From Balneola sp. (GTDB lineage Bacteria > Bacteroidota > Rhodothermia > Balneolales > Balneolaceae): a stretch of DNA of 64,000 bases. Made by a program: the position numbers and the translations under genes. Positions 23,957 to 33,456 of the stretch are shown here, piece by piece; positions within the stretch are counted from its first letter, which is position 1, and each line of letters starts with the position of its first letter. The notes under the pieces are model-generated. The model worked only from the letters and a program-made list of their open reading frames with translations. It had not been told where the DNA came from and did not search any database. Location of the stretch: the NCBI GenBank assembly GCA_002696035.1, contig NZQV01000026.1:434001-498000 (forward strand), in the 5' to 3' direction.

Positions 23957-24029
23957 AGGAAACTAACGATCAAAAAGCAGAGCCTGCGAGCGCCTCAAAA
24001 GGCCTCGAAGCGTTACTCCATTATTTGAT

Positions 24030-24980
24030 TTACGAAGCCTCAACGGGACGTTCTTTAAAATCCTCACCAAAATAATTGTACCACTTGCGGAAGGGCTTGA
24101 AGGCATTTTCAGGATCGAAAGGACGCTTGTATTCACTTTCCATGCATTCCTTGCTGCAGCAGCCTTCCATTTGTCGGGCACCTTCTTCACTGCAAACAAA
24201 CAGCTTATTGCATTCCATATTCGCACAGTTGATGTACGTGTCAGCCGGCTTCCCGGTAATTTCACATTGAGCAACAGGGGCCAGGTCTTGTGGGTTTACA
24301 GGCACCACCAGACGGTCATCGAATACAAAACATTTACCTTTGAAATGCTTTCCGCCTTCTTCTTTTCCGTAGCGTAAAATTCCGCCGTGCAGTTGGTTTA
24401 CATCATCCCATCCGTTCTCTTTCATCAGTACGGAAAACTTCTCGCAACGAATTCCGCCAGTGCAGTACATCAGCACCTTTTTGTCTTTGGGGATGTTTGC
24501 CTCATTCAGCCATTGCGGGAAATCATAGAAATTCTCGACATCCGGTTTAATAGCTCCTTTAAAATGGCCGATCTTGGATTCGTAGTTATTTCGAACGTCT
24601 ATCATCACGTGATCTTCTTCTTCGATTACCCGGCGCCATTCTTCCGGTTCCAGGTAATTCCCGCCATTTTCGGGATCAACGTCATCTTTGTGGAGTGATA
24701 CAATTTCATCTCGAACTTTGACGGTAAGGCGTGGAAAGGGGATATAATCACATTCTTCCTGTTTGAAGGCAGTGTCGTCGAAGCCGGGCAGCGACCATAC
24801 GTAATTTTTGTATTCTTCGATCTGTTGATCGGTTCCGGCGGCCGTTCCGTTCAGGCCTTCTTCCGAAATATAAATACGTCCTTTTAGCCCGATCTCTTTA
24901 CAGAAGTTCTTATGGGCTTTGCAAAATCTCTCAGGTTCTTCGATGTGCTCGAAGTTATAATAAAGTATTACTTGGTACAT
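24030..24980 (-). CDS. trhO: tRNA uridine(34) hydroxylase TrhO (rhodanese-like)
   Basis: 316 residues. TrhO (YceA) uses oxygen to make 5-hydroxyuridine at the wobble position of some tRNAs. The N-terminal half is an acylphosphatase-like domain (YYNFEHIEEPERF, GRIYISEEGLNGTAAG). The centre is a rhodanese domain with IDVRNNYE and the active-site loop CTGGIRCEK. The C-terminus is the family's cysteine-rich zinc-binding tail (CEITGKPAD, CANMECNKLFVC, CCSKECM). Length and motifs match the bacterial family well. It is divergent from the secreted metalloprotease gene, with 80 bp between starts. Confidence 0.94.
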   Translation of the reverse strand: MYQVILYYNFEHIEEPERFCKAHKNFCKEIGLKGRIYISEEGLNGTAAGTDQQIEEYKNYVWSLPGFDDTAFKQEECDYIPFPRLTVKVRDEIVSLHKDDVDPENGGNYLEPEEWRRVIEEEDHVMIDVRNNYESKIGHFKGAIKPDVENFYDFPQWLNEANIPKDKKVLMYCTGGIRCEKFSVLMKENGWDDVNQLHGGILRYGKEEGGKHFKGKCFVFDDRLVVPVNPQDLAPVAQCEITGKPADTYINCANMECNKLFVCSEEGARQMEGCCSKECMESEYKRPFDPENAFKPFRKWYNYFGEDFKERPVEAS

Positions 24981-25060
24981 TTTTTCTCTTAAATTATAAG
25001 AACTGTTGCGTTAGTACGTTCAATTATTCGCGAACTCTAAAGTTAAGGAAAATCCCAATA

Positions 25061-26872
25061 ATGAATAACCCCTGCAGGCAATTTATATACGTGCTCTTTT
25101 TGTCCCTTGGGGTAAGTTTGTGGCATCCTGCCACTGCCCAGCAGCAACTTCCTCCTCCCTCGCTTACAGAGGTTCAGATGGCCTACACCAAAGGAGAAAT
25201 TGGGGTTGATGAAGCCGTTTTAAAACAATTTGAATTGCTGTATGAGCCGGCGGATCCAAAGCAGATTCATAAATGTGCTACTCCGGCTTTTATGTTTTAC
25301 AGGCAGCATGAGGGCGAACTGTCTCCATCTACAAAAGAAAAAGTGAGGGCTTTAAAAGGCGCTTTAGCGGAGGCGAGGACAGGCAGGCAGGATGAGCAAA
25401 GCTACACTTCTCCCGGAGGTAAGTTTGAGATCTTTTATTCTACTTCAGGTTCTGATTCCGTTTCTGTGGTTGATAAAAATGAAAATGGCGTTCCTGATTA
25501 TGTGGAGTGGCTGGCTGAAGCTGCAGATTCATCGTACAGGCACGAAGTCTTACGCATTGGTTTTAAGGATCCCATCCCGGAGGGAGCGAAGTATAAATTC
25601 TACATAGAAAATACCGGAGGATCCTATGGATATACGGAAACGGTTTCGCGCAGCGCCGGGGAGCCGGAAACGGTGATCTATATCGAAAATGACTTTGAGG
25701 GATTTCCTCCCAACACCCATCCCGAGGGAGATCAGAAAGGAGCTCTTTTTGCTACTGTTGCCCATGAGTTCAAACATGCTATTCAGTTTTCACAAAACCG
25801 GTGGCGTTCTCCTTCCGGGGCTTTTAACTGGTCTGAAATGGACGCCACGCTGATGGAGGAAGTGGTGTATGATGATGTGAACGATTATTACCATTACATC
25901 AAAAATGGATTGGATTCTCCAGATCCGTATTTCGAATCTATTTTCTACCGCCCACATAGAGGCACTCCCGGTGCCTACTGGCATGTAAGCTGGATGATCT
26001 TTTATTCTGAATATTTTGGAAATAAGATCTGGAGCGATGCGTGGCAGATGATAGAAGAGCAGAATAGTCTGTCTTTGGATGAAGCCCTGGTTGAACTGCT
26101 TCCGGAATATGGGGACACTTTTGAGGAGTCCTTTATTCGAAATCATCTGTGGCATTTTGCCTCTGGCAGCAGGGCAGGGGATAGTAACTATGGTTTTGAG
26201 GAAAAGCGGGATTACCCTTACGCCAATATGGAAGATGAATTTTCCAGCGTTCCTCTCGATACTATAGCCATCAATGACATTGAACCGTTGGCCGCTCGTT
26301 ATTTTGAGATCACGCCCTCTTCTTTTGATGAAGGAAGCATCGACGTGGCGGTAGATTTTGACAGTTCACAGGTGGGAATCGGATTGTTGTTTTACCTGAA
26401 GGATGGCGGAATGGAAGAGGTTATTTCCACAGGAAAGCAAAAGAGTCAGGTGTATGTCCCTTCAAGTTTTTATTGGGAAGATGTTGAAAAAGTCGGGGTC
26501 GTTGTGGGTAACTTCAGCAATAGTGTGAGGTCAAAAGAATTGAACATGAGAGTGGGTAAATCCGGGAATTCTATACCAATTCGGGATCCAAAATTCGCTA
26601 ATCTTCCTGAAGAAATAAAGGTGTATCAAAACTACCCGAATCCATTTAATCCCTCTACCAACATTGATTTTGAGCTCCCCCGCACGGCACAGGTGAAGCT
26701 GGAGGTTTATGATGTAATGGGGCGCCGTGTCAAGACACTGGCAAATGGTACTTTTCGGCTTGGCACCTATTCCATTCCCTTTGATGGTGCGGAGCTTTCT
26801 TCCGGAACCTATCTCTATCGCCTCCAGATTGATGGAATGAGCATCACCAAAAAAATGATGCTGGTGAAGTAA
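25061..26872 (+). CDS. Secreted HExxH metalloprotease-like protein with T9SS sorting domain
   Basis: 603 residues. A signal peptide ends at TATAQ near residue 27. The central domain contains DKNENGVPDYVEWLAEAAD, a calcium-binding-like loop, and the zinc motif HEFKHAIQF (HExxH) followed by WSEMDATLMEEVVYDDV, where a downstream glutamate could be the third ligand. This pattern is that of the MXAN_6640-type putative metalloproteases. A beta-sandwich follows, then a type IX sorting domain with [17 protein letters not shown] and the terminal MMLVK. It should be exported to the cell surface or medium. Ribosome site AAGGAA lies upstream of ATG 25061. Proteolysis is inferred. Confidence 0.85.
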   Translation: MNNPCRQFIYVLFLSLGVSLWHPATAQQQLPPPSLTEVQMAYTKGEIGVDEAVLKQFELLYEPADPKQIHKCATPAFMFYRQHEGELSPSTKEKVRALKGALAEARTGRQDEQSYTSPGGKFEIFYSTSGSDSVSVVDKNENGVPDYVEWLAEAADSSYRHEVLRIGFKDPIPEGAKYKFYIENTGGSYGYTETVSRSAGEPETVIYIENDFEGFPPNTHPEGDQKGALFATVAHEFKHAIQFSQNRWRSPSGAFNWSEMDATLMEEVVYDDVNDYYHYIKNGLDSPDPYFESIFYRPHRGTPGAYWHVSWMIFYSEYFGNKIWSDAWQMIEEQNSLSLDEALVELLPEYGDTFEESFIRNHLWHFASGSRAGDSNYGFEEKRDYPYANMEDEFSSVPLDTIAINDIEPLAARYFEITPSSFDEGSIDVAVDFDSSQVGIGLLFYLKDGGMEEVISTGKQKSQVYVPSSFYWEDVEKVGVVVGNFSNSVRSKELNMRVGKSGNSIPIRDPKFANLPEEIKVYQNYPNPFNPSTNIDFELPRTAQVKLEVYDVMGRRVKTLANGTFRLGTYSIPFDGAELSSGTYLYRLQIDGMSITKKMMLVK

Positions 26873-26962
26873 ATTTCCGGGGACTTTCTGCAAGGGTATG
26901 ACCCCTCTCTAGAAATAGAAATCCCTGCTTGTTCCTTTGATTCTTATCCCGAACTGTCAGTT

Positions 26963-28261
26963 CTAAAGGTTGTCGATCAAACGGTTGAAGAGGTCGGTAT
27001 TCACGTTTCCACTATTCAGGTTCATTTCATTTATTTGCTCGTTGATGGCTTTGATCCGGTTTTCCAGGGAAAGTCCATTCCATTCCATGCGGGCTTCTGT
27101 TTCCGAGATCTGAATTCGGTTGAGATACTTCACGGCTTCATTGGGGTTATAGCCGGAGAGGTAAGTGTAAATAATGCCCCAGTGATCGGCTTTCACCTCG
27201 TATTCCTCCAGCCGGTCACTGTTGATGTAATCGTACAGCTGATCGGCCATTTCATTCAGATTGTCCCGAATTCCCTGCTCTTCTTCCGTATAGCGATCTT
27301 CGTCCGCCAGCTTACGGTCTAGTTCATCGAACATGCTTTCAGAGCGTATTTTCTCTTCCCGTTCTTCGTACTCCAGCATTCCATGGCTAAACACCAGGTG
27401 TGCTACTTCGTGCGCCAAAAAGTGAACCAGCTCTGCTTCAGATCGCATTTGCTTCAGGGCTCCTTTTGAAATGAATACAAAGTTTCCTGGCAGCGAATAT
27501 CCCTGCACTTCGTTGGTATCCAGAATGAATACATCGAAATTAAGTTCAGGCTTGTGGCTGTTTTCAACGATAAGGGCTGAGAGTAGCGTCAGATATCGCT
27601 GTACCGGGTAGTTTGAAACCAAGCCATCCTGAGCAACGGCCGTAGCAACAGCATATCCTATTTGGTCGATGGCGGGATCGGTGTAAGGCACAAAAATAGC
27701 TTCAGGATATAAAAGCCGGCGTTTTTGCTGCCGTGTCATATCGCGCTCTCGTACCCCAATAAAATTTCGAAATTCAGTGGTAGATGGCGCATCTATCATA
27801 AAGCGTTCAAGATCAACAGTGATGTCCATGTCCTTGGATTCCCGCCATTTTTCAGCAAAACCTTTCACGGCGGCCGAAACCTGGGCGGGGGAAGCCGTCA
27901 ACTGTTCTTCTTCGGTATCACCCTCTCCATCCATTTGAGAAAACATAAGGTCCATACGGCTTTGGAGCGAGTCGGACTGAAGTTTATCTGAGTTGGTTTT
28001 ATCATCCGAAAGAGTATAGCCGGGAACCCAGCCTCGCGTTTCTTCAAACCAGATTCGGTCCCAGTATCCCTGAGTAGAATCAAGTTCAACCCGATTATTG
28101 ATGTACAACCTGAGCAAAAGATCGTGATAGGCTGCCGGGCCCTCCCGCATATCGGCGGTTTGATTGGTGTACTTGATCTCCTGCGCCATCACAGAGGTAT
28201 TTACAATAGCTGTGCTAAACAACAGCACCCCGAAAAATATGATAATCGTGTTCTTCATCAT
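26963..28261 (-). CDS. M48-family zinc metalloprotease with N-terminal SH3-like domain
   Basis: 432 residues, exported (signal peptide ending VMAQ). Residues of about 30-85 form an SH3-like segment (DMREGPAAYHDLLLRLY, RGWVPGYTLSD) that may bind peptidoglycan or protein. The protease domain has HEVAHLVFSHG as the HExxH zinc site and EYEVKADHWG (ExxxD) as the third ligand. This is the BepA/Oma1 branch that works in envelope protein quality control. Its start overlaps the stop of the CHASE2 cyclase gene by 4 nt (ATGA), so the two are translationally coupled. ATG at 28261; a second ATG follows directly. Confidence 0.9.
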   Translation of the reverse strand: MMKNTIIIFFGVLLFSTAIVNTSVMAQEIKYTNQTADMREGPAAYHDLLLRLYINNRVELDSTQGYWDRIWFEETRGWVPGYTLSDDKTNSDKLQSDSLQSRMDLMFSQMDGEGDTEEEQLTASPAQVSAAVKGFAEKWRESKDMDITVDLERFMIDAPSTTEFRNFIGVRERDMTRQQKRRLLYPEAIFVPYTDPAIDQIGYAVATAVAQDGLVSNYPVQRYLTLLSALIVENSHKPELNFDVFILDTNEVQGYSLPGNFVFISKGALKQMRSEAELVHFLAHEVAHLVFSHGMLEYEEREEKIRSESMFDELDRKLADEDRYTEEEQGIRDNLNEMADQLYDYINSDRLEEYEVKADHWGIIYTYLSGYNPNEAVKYLNRIQISETEARMEWNGLSLENRIKAINEQINEMNLNSGNVNTDLFNRLIDNL

Positions 28262-30432
28262 TTACTTATTTGTTGATAACTGCCTTCCCAGTTTTCGCCG
28301 GGTGGGTTTTTCTTGAATACCTCGATGTTCTTCAGGTAGATCTGGCAAAGCATGTCAGCTTCTCTTAGCTCCAGTGCGTCCCGAAATTTTGCTTCTGCAA
28401 GTTCCCATTCCCTTTCATAATAATGATTTAACGCGCTATGGAAAAGTTCTGTGAAGGGTCTTTCTTGCCGTGCCGTCTCGCTGTCTGCTTCTGCAATGAG
28501 CTCATATATGCGGATCGGTTCTGTTTTTCCCTTTGCTTTCATAAGGGCCACTTCGCGGGTCAGGAAGCGTTCTTTGACTTTTTGGTAGGTGAATTCCGAG
28601 ATCAGGATACGGGTCCCGAAATCCTTATTGGCTGGTTCGAGCCGGGCTCCCAGGTTCACATGATCTCCCAGAACCGTATAGCTGAATCGTTCTTTGGAGC
28701 CCATGTTGCCGACGACCATATCACCGGTATTCAGTCCGTAGCGGACATGAGGGGCGGGCAATCCCTCGGACCTCCATTTTTGTTGAAGCTCTTTCAGTTT
28801 CTCTTCCATTTCAAGTACACATTTGCAGGCGTAGTAAGCGTGATCTTCTTCCGGCACCGGCGCTCCCCAAAAGGCCATGATGGCATCACCGATATATTTG
28901 TCAAGAGTGCCTTTATTTTTGAACACGATGTCGGTCATTTCACTCAAATATTCATTCAGGAACTTGACAAGATCTTCAGGCGGAGTTTTCTCGGAGAGGG
29001 TGGTAAAGCCTGCCAGGTCGCTGAATAGTACAGTGAGTTCTTTCTTGTCGCCCCCCAATTTGAGCAACTCGGGTTCCTCAATGATCTGTTCTACCAGTTC
29101 TTTCTGAAGATACAGGTCAAAGGCTGAGCGGATGGCTCGTTTCTGGGCATCCTCGGTTACATATTTGGTAGTGTATCCCACAATGGTAATGAACAGGGCC
29201 GACAAAAATAATTCTGCTGTGGGGAACCAGATCCGGGCACTCCCAAAGAGCATCAATCCCGTGAGAATAATGGCAATCAAGATACTTATAGAAATAGGAA
29301 TATTGATCTTTGAGGGTGCTAAGAGAATCACCCCCAACAGGAGAAGTGCAATAAACAGCAGAACAATATTTTTAGTGGAGTCAGAAACGGTGGTGATGAA
29401 ATCAGATTCCAGTAAATTATTGGTTACCGTGGCATGGATCTCAACTCCGGGAAAGGGTTCGATCGGACTCATCGGGGTTGATTTTATATCAGACAAACCG
29501 GCTGCATTAGCTCCTATAAATACGATCTTATCCTTTAGCTCGATCAAAGAATCGGCTTTGGGGTTTCCGGTCTGACGAAATTCCATCCCGGCTTTAAACA
29601 GCCCGTAGAAGGAATAATGCTGGAAGGATCCTTGCTCAACGCCTCCTTTCTTGTACCAGTTGATCAGGTATTTGCCATCGTCCTGCAGGGGGATCTGCAA
29701 AGAATCGACAGACAAGTAGTTTTCATTTTTTCGGATGACAGTATCCCCAAAATTCATGTAGCTCAGCCATGCAGCCATCCCCAGGGCAGGCAGAGCACTT
29801 CCTTCAGAAAGATCAAAGAAAAGGGGGACCGAGCGAATTATAGATTCTTGTTTAGTAGGAATGGCAACGGAGCCTACACTTCTGGCTGTTTGAAGAAAGC
29901 GCGGGATCGGGAGGTTATGGACGGAGTATAGTTCTTGATCAGAATCGGATTCAGTGGGGTAGGTGAATTTATCTAGATTCGATGAAGTATAGCCGCTGTC
30001 GCTGTCCACGGTTTGGGCTGAAAGCACCGAGTTTTGGTAGGTACCGAACATCTGTTCCAGATAACGGTCGCTGAGCTCTCCGCGTATTCCATTTCGGTCA
30101 AAATCAGGTTGGTCAAAAAGGACATCATACACCACCATTCGAACTTGTTTGGCCATCAGGTAATTATGCACAACACCGTAGACTTCACGCGGCCAGGGCC
30201 AGTAAATATTATGATTTTGAGCAAAGGCATCCAGGCTCCTTTGGTCTATCATGGCGAGGGAAACGCGGTCCTGTGGCACCTCTCTTTCAAAAGTGCGGAA
30301 TTTTTGATCCAGTAATGTTTTCTCGACAGGCTCAAAAACACCGGATACCTGCAGTCCAAATAAGCAGATCACCAGCAAGATAAAGACGAGTGAAAATGTG
30401 GTGTATTTATTCAGCCTTTTGGCTTTACTCAT
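28258..30432 (-). CDS. CHASE2-domain adenylate/guanylate cyclase
   Basis: 724 residues. N-terminal membrane helix (about 12-32), then a periplasmic CHASE2 sensor domain to about residue 340 (RVSLAMIDQRSLDAF, VVYDVLFDQPDF, VFIGANAAGLSD). Three membrane helices (about 355-425) follow, then a class III nucleotide cyclase catalytic domain (ELTVLFSDLAGFTTLSE, NKGTLDKYIGDAIMAFWGAP, RYGLNTGDMVVGNMG). A short TPR-like C-terminus ends it. Metal-binding aspartates in FSDLAGF and GDAIMAF are kept. It would convert an extracytoplasmic signal to cAMP or cGMP. Coupled by a 4-nt overlap to an M48 envelope protease. Confidence 0.92.
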   Translation of the reverse strand: MSKAKRLNKYTTFSLVFILLVICLFGLQVSGVFEPVEKTLLDQKFRTFEREVPQDRVSLAMIDQRSLDAFAQNHNIYWPWPREVYGVVHNYLMAKQVRMVVYDVLFDQPDFDRNGIRGELSDRYLEQMFGTYQNSVLSAQTVDSDSGYTSSNLDKFTYPTESDSDQELYSVHNLPIPRFLQTARSVGSVAIPTKQESIIRSVPLFFDLSEGSALPALGMAAWLSYMNFGDTVIRKNENYLSVDSLQIPLQDDGKYLINWYKKGGVEQGSFQHYSFYGLFKAGMEFRQTGNPKADSLIELKDKIVFIGANAAGLSDIKSTPMSPIEPFPGVEIHATVTNNLLESDFITTVSDSTKNIVLLFIALLLLGVILLAPSKINIPISISILIAIILTGLMLFGSARIWFPTAELFLSALFITIVGYTTKYVTEDAQKRAIRSAFDLYLQKELVEQIIEEPELLKLGGDKKELTVLFSDLAGFTTLSEKTPPEDLVKFLNEYLSEMTDIVFKNKGTLDKYIGDAIMAFWGAPVPEEDHAYYACKCVLEMEEKLKELQQKWRSEGLPAPHVRYGLNTGDMVVGNMGSKERFSYTVLGDHVNLGARLEPANKDFGTRILISEFTYQKVKERFLTREVALMKAKGKTEPIRIYELIAEADSETARQERPFTELFHSALNHYYEREWELAEAKFRDALELREADMLCQIYLKNIEVFKKNPPGENWEGSYQQISK

Positions 30433-30565
30433 GCCGGCCCCGAATTGGTGAATGTTTAGCTGTGGAATAAAAGATGCTCATACAGAATTATGAGTACATC
30501 TTTAAGCGGTATTAATTATCATTGCTAATTATGAAAGTATCTTCTGATAAATAATATAGCAGATT

Positions 30566-31654
30566 ATGGCACATCATCGAATTAAATCTCCGCAGAAATA
30601 TCCCTTTTGGCTGAAAGCTACCCTGATCTTAATTGGGTTAAGCCTGCTTTTTATGGTCGCCAGTTATGGCAAATTCATCCTGATGCCACTGGCTTTCTCT
30701 GCTTTCTTTGCCATGTTGCTGAATCCCCTTGTAGAAGTTTTTGAGCGATGGAAACTGGGCAGGGCCGGTAGCATATTGCTAACCCTGTTGTTGGTTTTTG
30801 TAGTATTTGCGGGTGTTTTATCCCTGATATCAGCACAGTTCATTCAATTCTCTGAACGGGTTCCCGAAGTCACTGAAAAGCTGAAAACCACAACGGATCA
30901 GGCCATTACCTTCCTTGAAGAAACGGTGGGAATCTCTCAGGAAGAGCAAAGCGAATATCTGCAGCAAGGCATCAATAATCTGATCGACCAAAGCGGTAAT
31001 TATGTAAGCTCCATTGTAAGTGCCACTACCAATATGTTTACGGTGATGACGCTCATGCCCATCTTCATTTTCTTTATGCTGTACTACCGCGAAATGTATC
31101 GCACTTTTTTCCGAAAGCTGGTTGATGTGAAACAAGGTGTCGGCTCAAACATAGACAGCTTGCTCGATCGCGTGCAGAATGTGACGCAGAATTACCTGGT
31201 TGGTATGCTGACGGTCATAGGAATTTTAGCTGTTCTGAATACCACAGGATTGTTTATAGTAGGACTGGAACACGCCGTCTTCTTTGGCGTATTTGCCGCT
31301 TTACTTGCTATCATTCCTTATATCGGGATTATTATTGGAGCGCTACCTCCACTTGTATATGCCTTGCTTTTAACTGATTCACTGCTCACTCCTGTATTTG
31401 TGATAGCTGTTTTTGGAACCGTTCAGTTTCTGGAAGGCAATTTCATCACTCCGCGTATTGTGGGCTCCAAAGTATCCATCAATCCTTTTGTGGCAATGGT
31501 TGCGTTGATCATTGGGGGAGAATTATGGGGTATTTCCGGAATGATCTTGTTCGTTCCTTTGATTGGTATCCTGAAAGTGGTATTCGATCAGATCGAAGAA
31601 TTGAAACCATATGGATACTTATTGGGAAACAGCGTTCAGTATAATGAAGAATGA
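30566..31654 (+). CDS. AI-2E-family membrane transporter
   Basis: 362 residues with about eight transmembrane segments and the broad cytoplasmic/periplasmic middle region of the AI-2 exporter/PerM superfamily. Family blocks visible are MPLAFSAFFAMLLNPLVEVFE (split at 10 residues each side of FFAM), AALLAIIPYIGIIIGALPP and GNFITPRIVGSKVSINPF, in the expected order. Members export autoinducer-2 or act as Na+/H+ antiporters; the substrate here is unknown. The next gene overlaps its end by 11 nt, so the two are co-transcribed. Confidence 0.9.
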   Translation: MAHHRIKSPQKYPFWLKATLILIGLSLLFMVASYGKFILMPLAFSAFFAMLLNPLVEVFERWKLGRAGSILLTLLLVFVVFAGVLSLISAQFIQFSERVPEVTEKLKTTTDQAITFLEETVGISQEEQSEYLQQGINNLIDQSGNYVSSIVSATTNMFTVMTLMPIFIFFMLYYREMYRTFFRKLVDVKQGVGSNIDSLLDRVQNVTQNYLVGMLTVIGILAVLNTTGLFIVGLEHAVFFGVFAALLAIIPYIGIIIGALPPLVYALLLTDSLLTPVFVIAVFGTVQFLEGNFITPRIVGSKVSINPFVAMVALIIGGELWGISGMILFVPLIGILKVVFDQIEELKPYGYLLGNSVQYNEE

Positions 31655-32411
31655 AATTAGGTTTCTGACGGCAGGATTATTTCTGATTTCTGTACTGATG
31701 AGTGCATGCAGTGAGGAACAGTCAGCCCGGCAGCAACATTATTTTTTGAAAGGATACGATGAACTGGAATTCCGGACAACGGATGGGGTGAAGGTCCATC
31801 CCGATCAATTTATACAGGCCAGGCAACGAAACGGCCATCGGTTTTATGAGGTGGTGGATACTTCGCTTACGCTGGTTCATAAAATTACTGATGAACCCTA
31901 TGATGGCTATATCCGCACCTTTCACAGAGATCGCTACAATCTGAATTTGCAGGGTGAATTTGAGAACGGGAAGATGTTCAGGCTTCGGTATTGGCATCCA
32001 AACCGAACGCTGGGGATGGATGCTGATCTAAGGGATAGCACCCTTTCCGTGTGGACAAGCGCAGGAAAAATTGGGATAGAGGCAAATGCTGATGAAATCT
32101 ATTATTACTATCCCGGGCAAAATGCGATCAAAGAGATCATTAGCGATACCATGCGCAGTTATTTTGATACAGAGGGGAATTTGGAACACTACAGCAAATA
32201 CACTGATACCGCAAGCATCCATTATTACGCCAATGGACAAAAACGAGCTTTTTATCCTTTTACGCAGAATGTAGGTTTGCATGGCACGGTAAAAGAATGG
32301 TACCCCAACGGACAGTTAAAAGTGAAAGGACGCTACGCAAACAGAAAACAAGTTGGCACGTGGACCAAGTACGACAGCCTTGGGAATGTTGAGGAAAGAA
32401 TAGAATATTGA
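31644..32411 (+). CDS. Lipoprotein with YwqK/MORN-like repeats
   Basis: 255 residues from the ATG at 31644, which overlaps the end of the transporter gene. The signal sequence ends in a lipobox, LMSAC. The body holds several loose repeats of the type YYANGQKRAFYPF and EWYPNGQLKVKGRYANRKQVGTW, the MORN-like YwqK motif found in toxin-antitoxin-style immunity proteins and in many Bacteroidota lipoproteins. Beta-hairpin repeats of this sort usually serve as scaffolds. No partner toxin is nearby. Function unknown. Confidence 0.75.
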   Translation: MKNEIRFLTAGLFLISVLMSACSEEQSARQQHYFLKGYDELEFRTTDGVKVHPDQFIQARQRNGHRFYEVVDTSLTLVHKITDEPYDGYIRTFHRDRYNLNLQGEFENGKMFRLRYWHPNRTLGMDADLRDSTLSVWTSAGKIGIEANADEIYYYYPGQNAIKEIISDTMRSYFDTEGNLEHYSKYTDTASIHYYANGQKRAFYPFTQNVGLHGTVKEWYPNGQLKVKGRYANRKQVGTWTKYDSLGNVEERIEY

Positions 32412-32420
32412 TGAGGAAAA

Positions 32421-32453
32421 AGATCTGTAAGGTTTCGAAAACCTGACAGGTCT
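32421..32453. terminator. Hairpin between two convergent genes (ACCTGACAGGT family, copy 1)
   Basis: AGATCTGTAAGGTTT and AAACCTGACAGGTCT are complementary with two mismatches. It lies between the stops of the YwqK-like lipoprotein (plus) and the flavin reductase (minus), and resembles the perfect copy at 33841. Confidence 0.7.
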
Positions 32454-32469
32454 GTAGGTATAGATAGTT

Positions 32470-33069
32470 TTAGATTTCATCCCCTGGAAAAAACAGATCC
32501 CGCACATGCGTATAATTGGCAGCCATACGTCCAATGGGATCGTATTTTTGATAATTGACTTTTTCGCCTTCCATGTACACTTCATCCCTGATGTGATAGC
32601 ATACCAGTTCCCCGATCACCTGGTTGAAATCGCCGATCTGCATTACCCGATCTAACTTACATTCCATGCTGATGAGCGCTTCTTCAACCCGTGGCGCTTC
32701 AACTAATTCACTTTTAACAGGGGTCAATTTTGCTTCATCGAATTCACTTACATCCTTGGGGAAAATGGTGCTGGAGATCTGCATCTGTTCTGCCAGCGAA
32801 GCCGAAACCATATTGATCACAAAGTCCCCGGTTTCTTTGATGTTTGAAAGCGTGTCTTTGTCGTCTTTGCCAATCTTATGCCCCAAACCAATGGAGATAA
32901 TGAACATGATGGGATCGTGCGAGATCACATTGAAATAACTGTAAGGAGCCAGATTCGCAATCCCGTTTTTCCCCATGGAAGAGATCCAGGCAATGGGCCG
33001 GGGAACCACAGTTCCCTTTACCAGTTTTACCACTTTGCGCTCAGAAAATTCAGACTGTTTTATGATCAC
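32470..33069 (-). CDS. Flavin reductase-like FMN-binding split-barrel protein
   Basis: 199 residues, started at GTG 33069 (the first residues IIKQSEFS suit the fold; no ATG lies nearby). The order of motifs, VPRPIAWISSMGKNG, ANLAPYSYFNVIS and TGDFVINMVS, is that of the flavin reductase-like family that binds FMN in a split barrel and passes electrons from NAD(P)H. The C-terminal part (YDPIGRMAANYT) forms the dimer contact seen in this family. Substrate unknown. No partner gene. Confidence 0.88.
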   Translation of the reverse strand: MIIKQSEFSERKVVKLVKGTVVPRPIAWISSMGKNGIANLAPYSYFNVISHDPIMFIISIGLGHKIGKDDKDTLSNIKETGDFVINMVSASLAEQMQISSTIFPKDVSEFDEAKLTPVKSELVEAPRVEEALISMECKLDRVMQIGDFNQVIGELVCYHIRDEVYMEGEKVNYQKYDPIGRMAANYTHVRDLFFPGDEI

Positions 33070-33201
33070 GGACGTGCAATTTTAAGATTGAAAGATCAGC
33101 TTCAAAGGTAGCGTTTTTTGGAAAGCTTGCATAATAATGGAAGTTGCGGTTGGTTATCAGATTGAACAAATTCCTTACATATCGTAAGAAAAGTAAGAAT
33201 T

Positions 33202-33456
33202 ATGGCGACAGCAACCATCACTTCCAAAGGACAGGTAACCATCCCCAAAAAGATCAGGGATAAATTGGGTTTGAAACCCGGGGATAAGATCAATTTTGAG
33301 CTTAATGAACAGGGCAAGCTTGAAGTATCAACCAAGACGTACTCCATTATGGATACCGCCGGCATTTTATATCGGCCGGGACAGAAAAGAGCGTCAATTG
33401 AAGATATGAATAAAGCTATTGGAGAAGCGATAAAGGAGCGTCATGAGCGCAGTTGA
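33202..33456 (+). CDS. AbrB/MazE-type antitoxin
   Basis: 84 residues. N-terminal swapped-hairpin DNA-binding domain of the AbrB/SpoVT class (TSKGQVTIPKKIRDKLGLKPGDKI), then a C-terminal segment (GILYRPGQKRASIEDMNKAIGEAI) that would clamp the PIN toxin. It is encoded 14 nt overlapping the toxin gene. It should repress its own promoter, which must lie in the 130 bp upstream between it and the flavin reductase gene. Confidence 0.9.
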   Translation: MATATITSKGQVTIPKKIRDKLGLKPGDKINFELNEQGKLEVSTKTYSIMDTAGILYRPGQKRASIEDMNKAIGEAIKERHERS

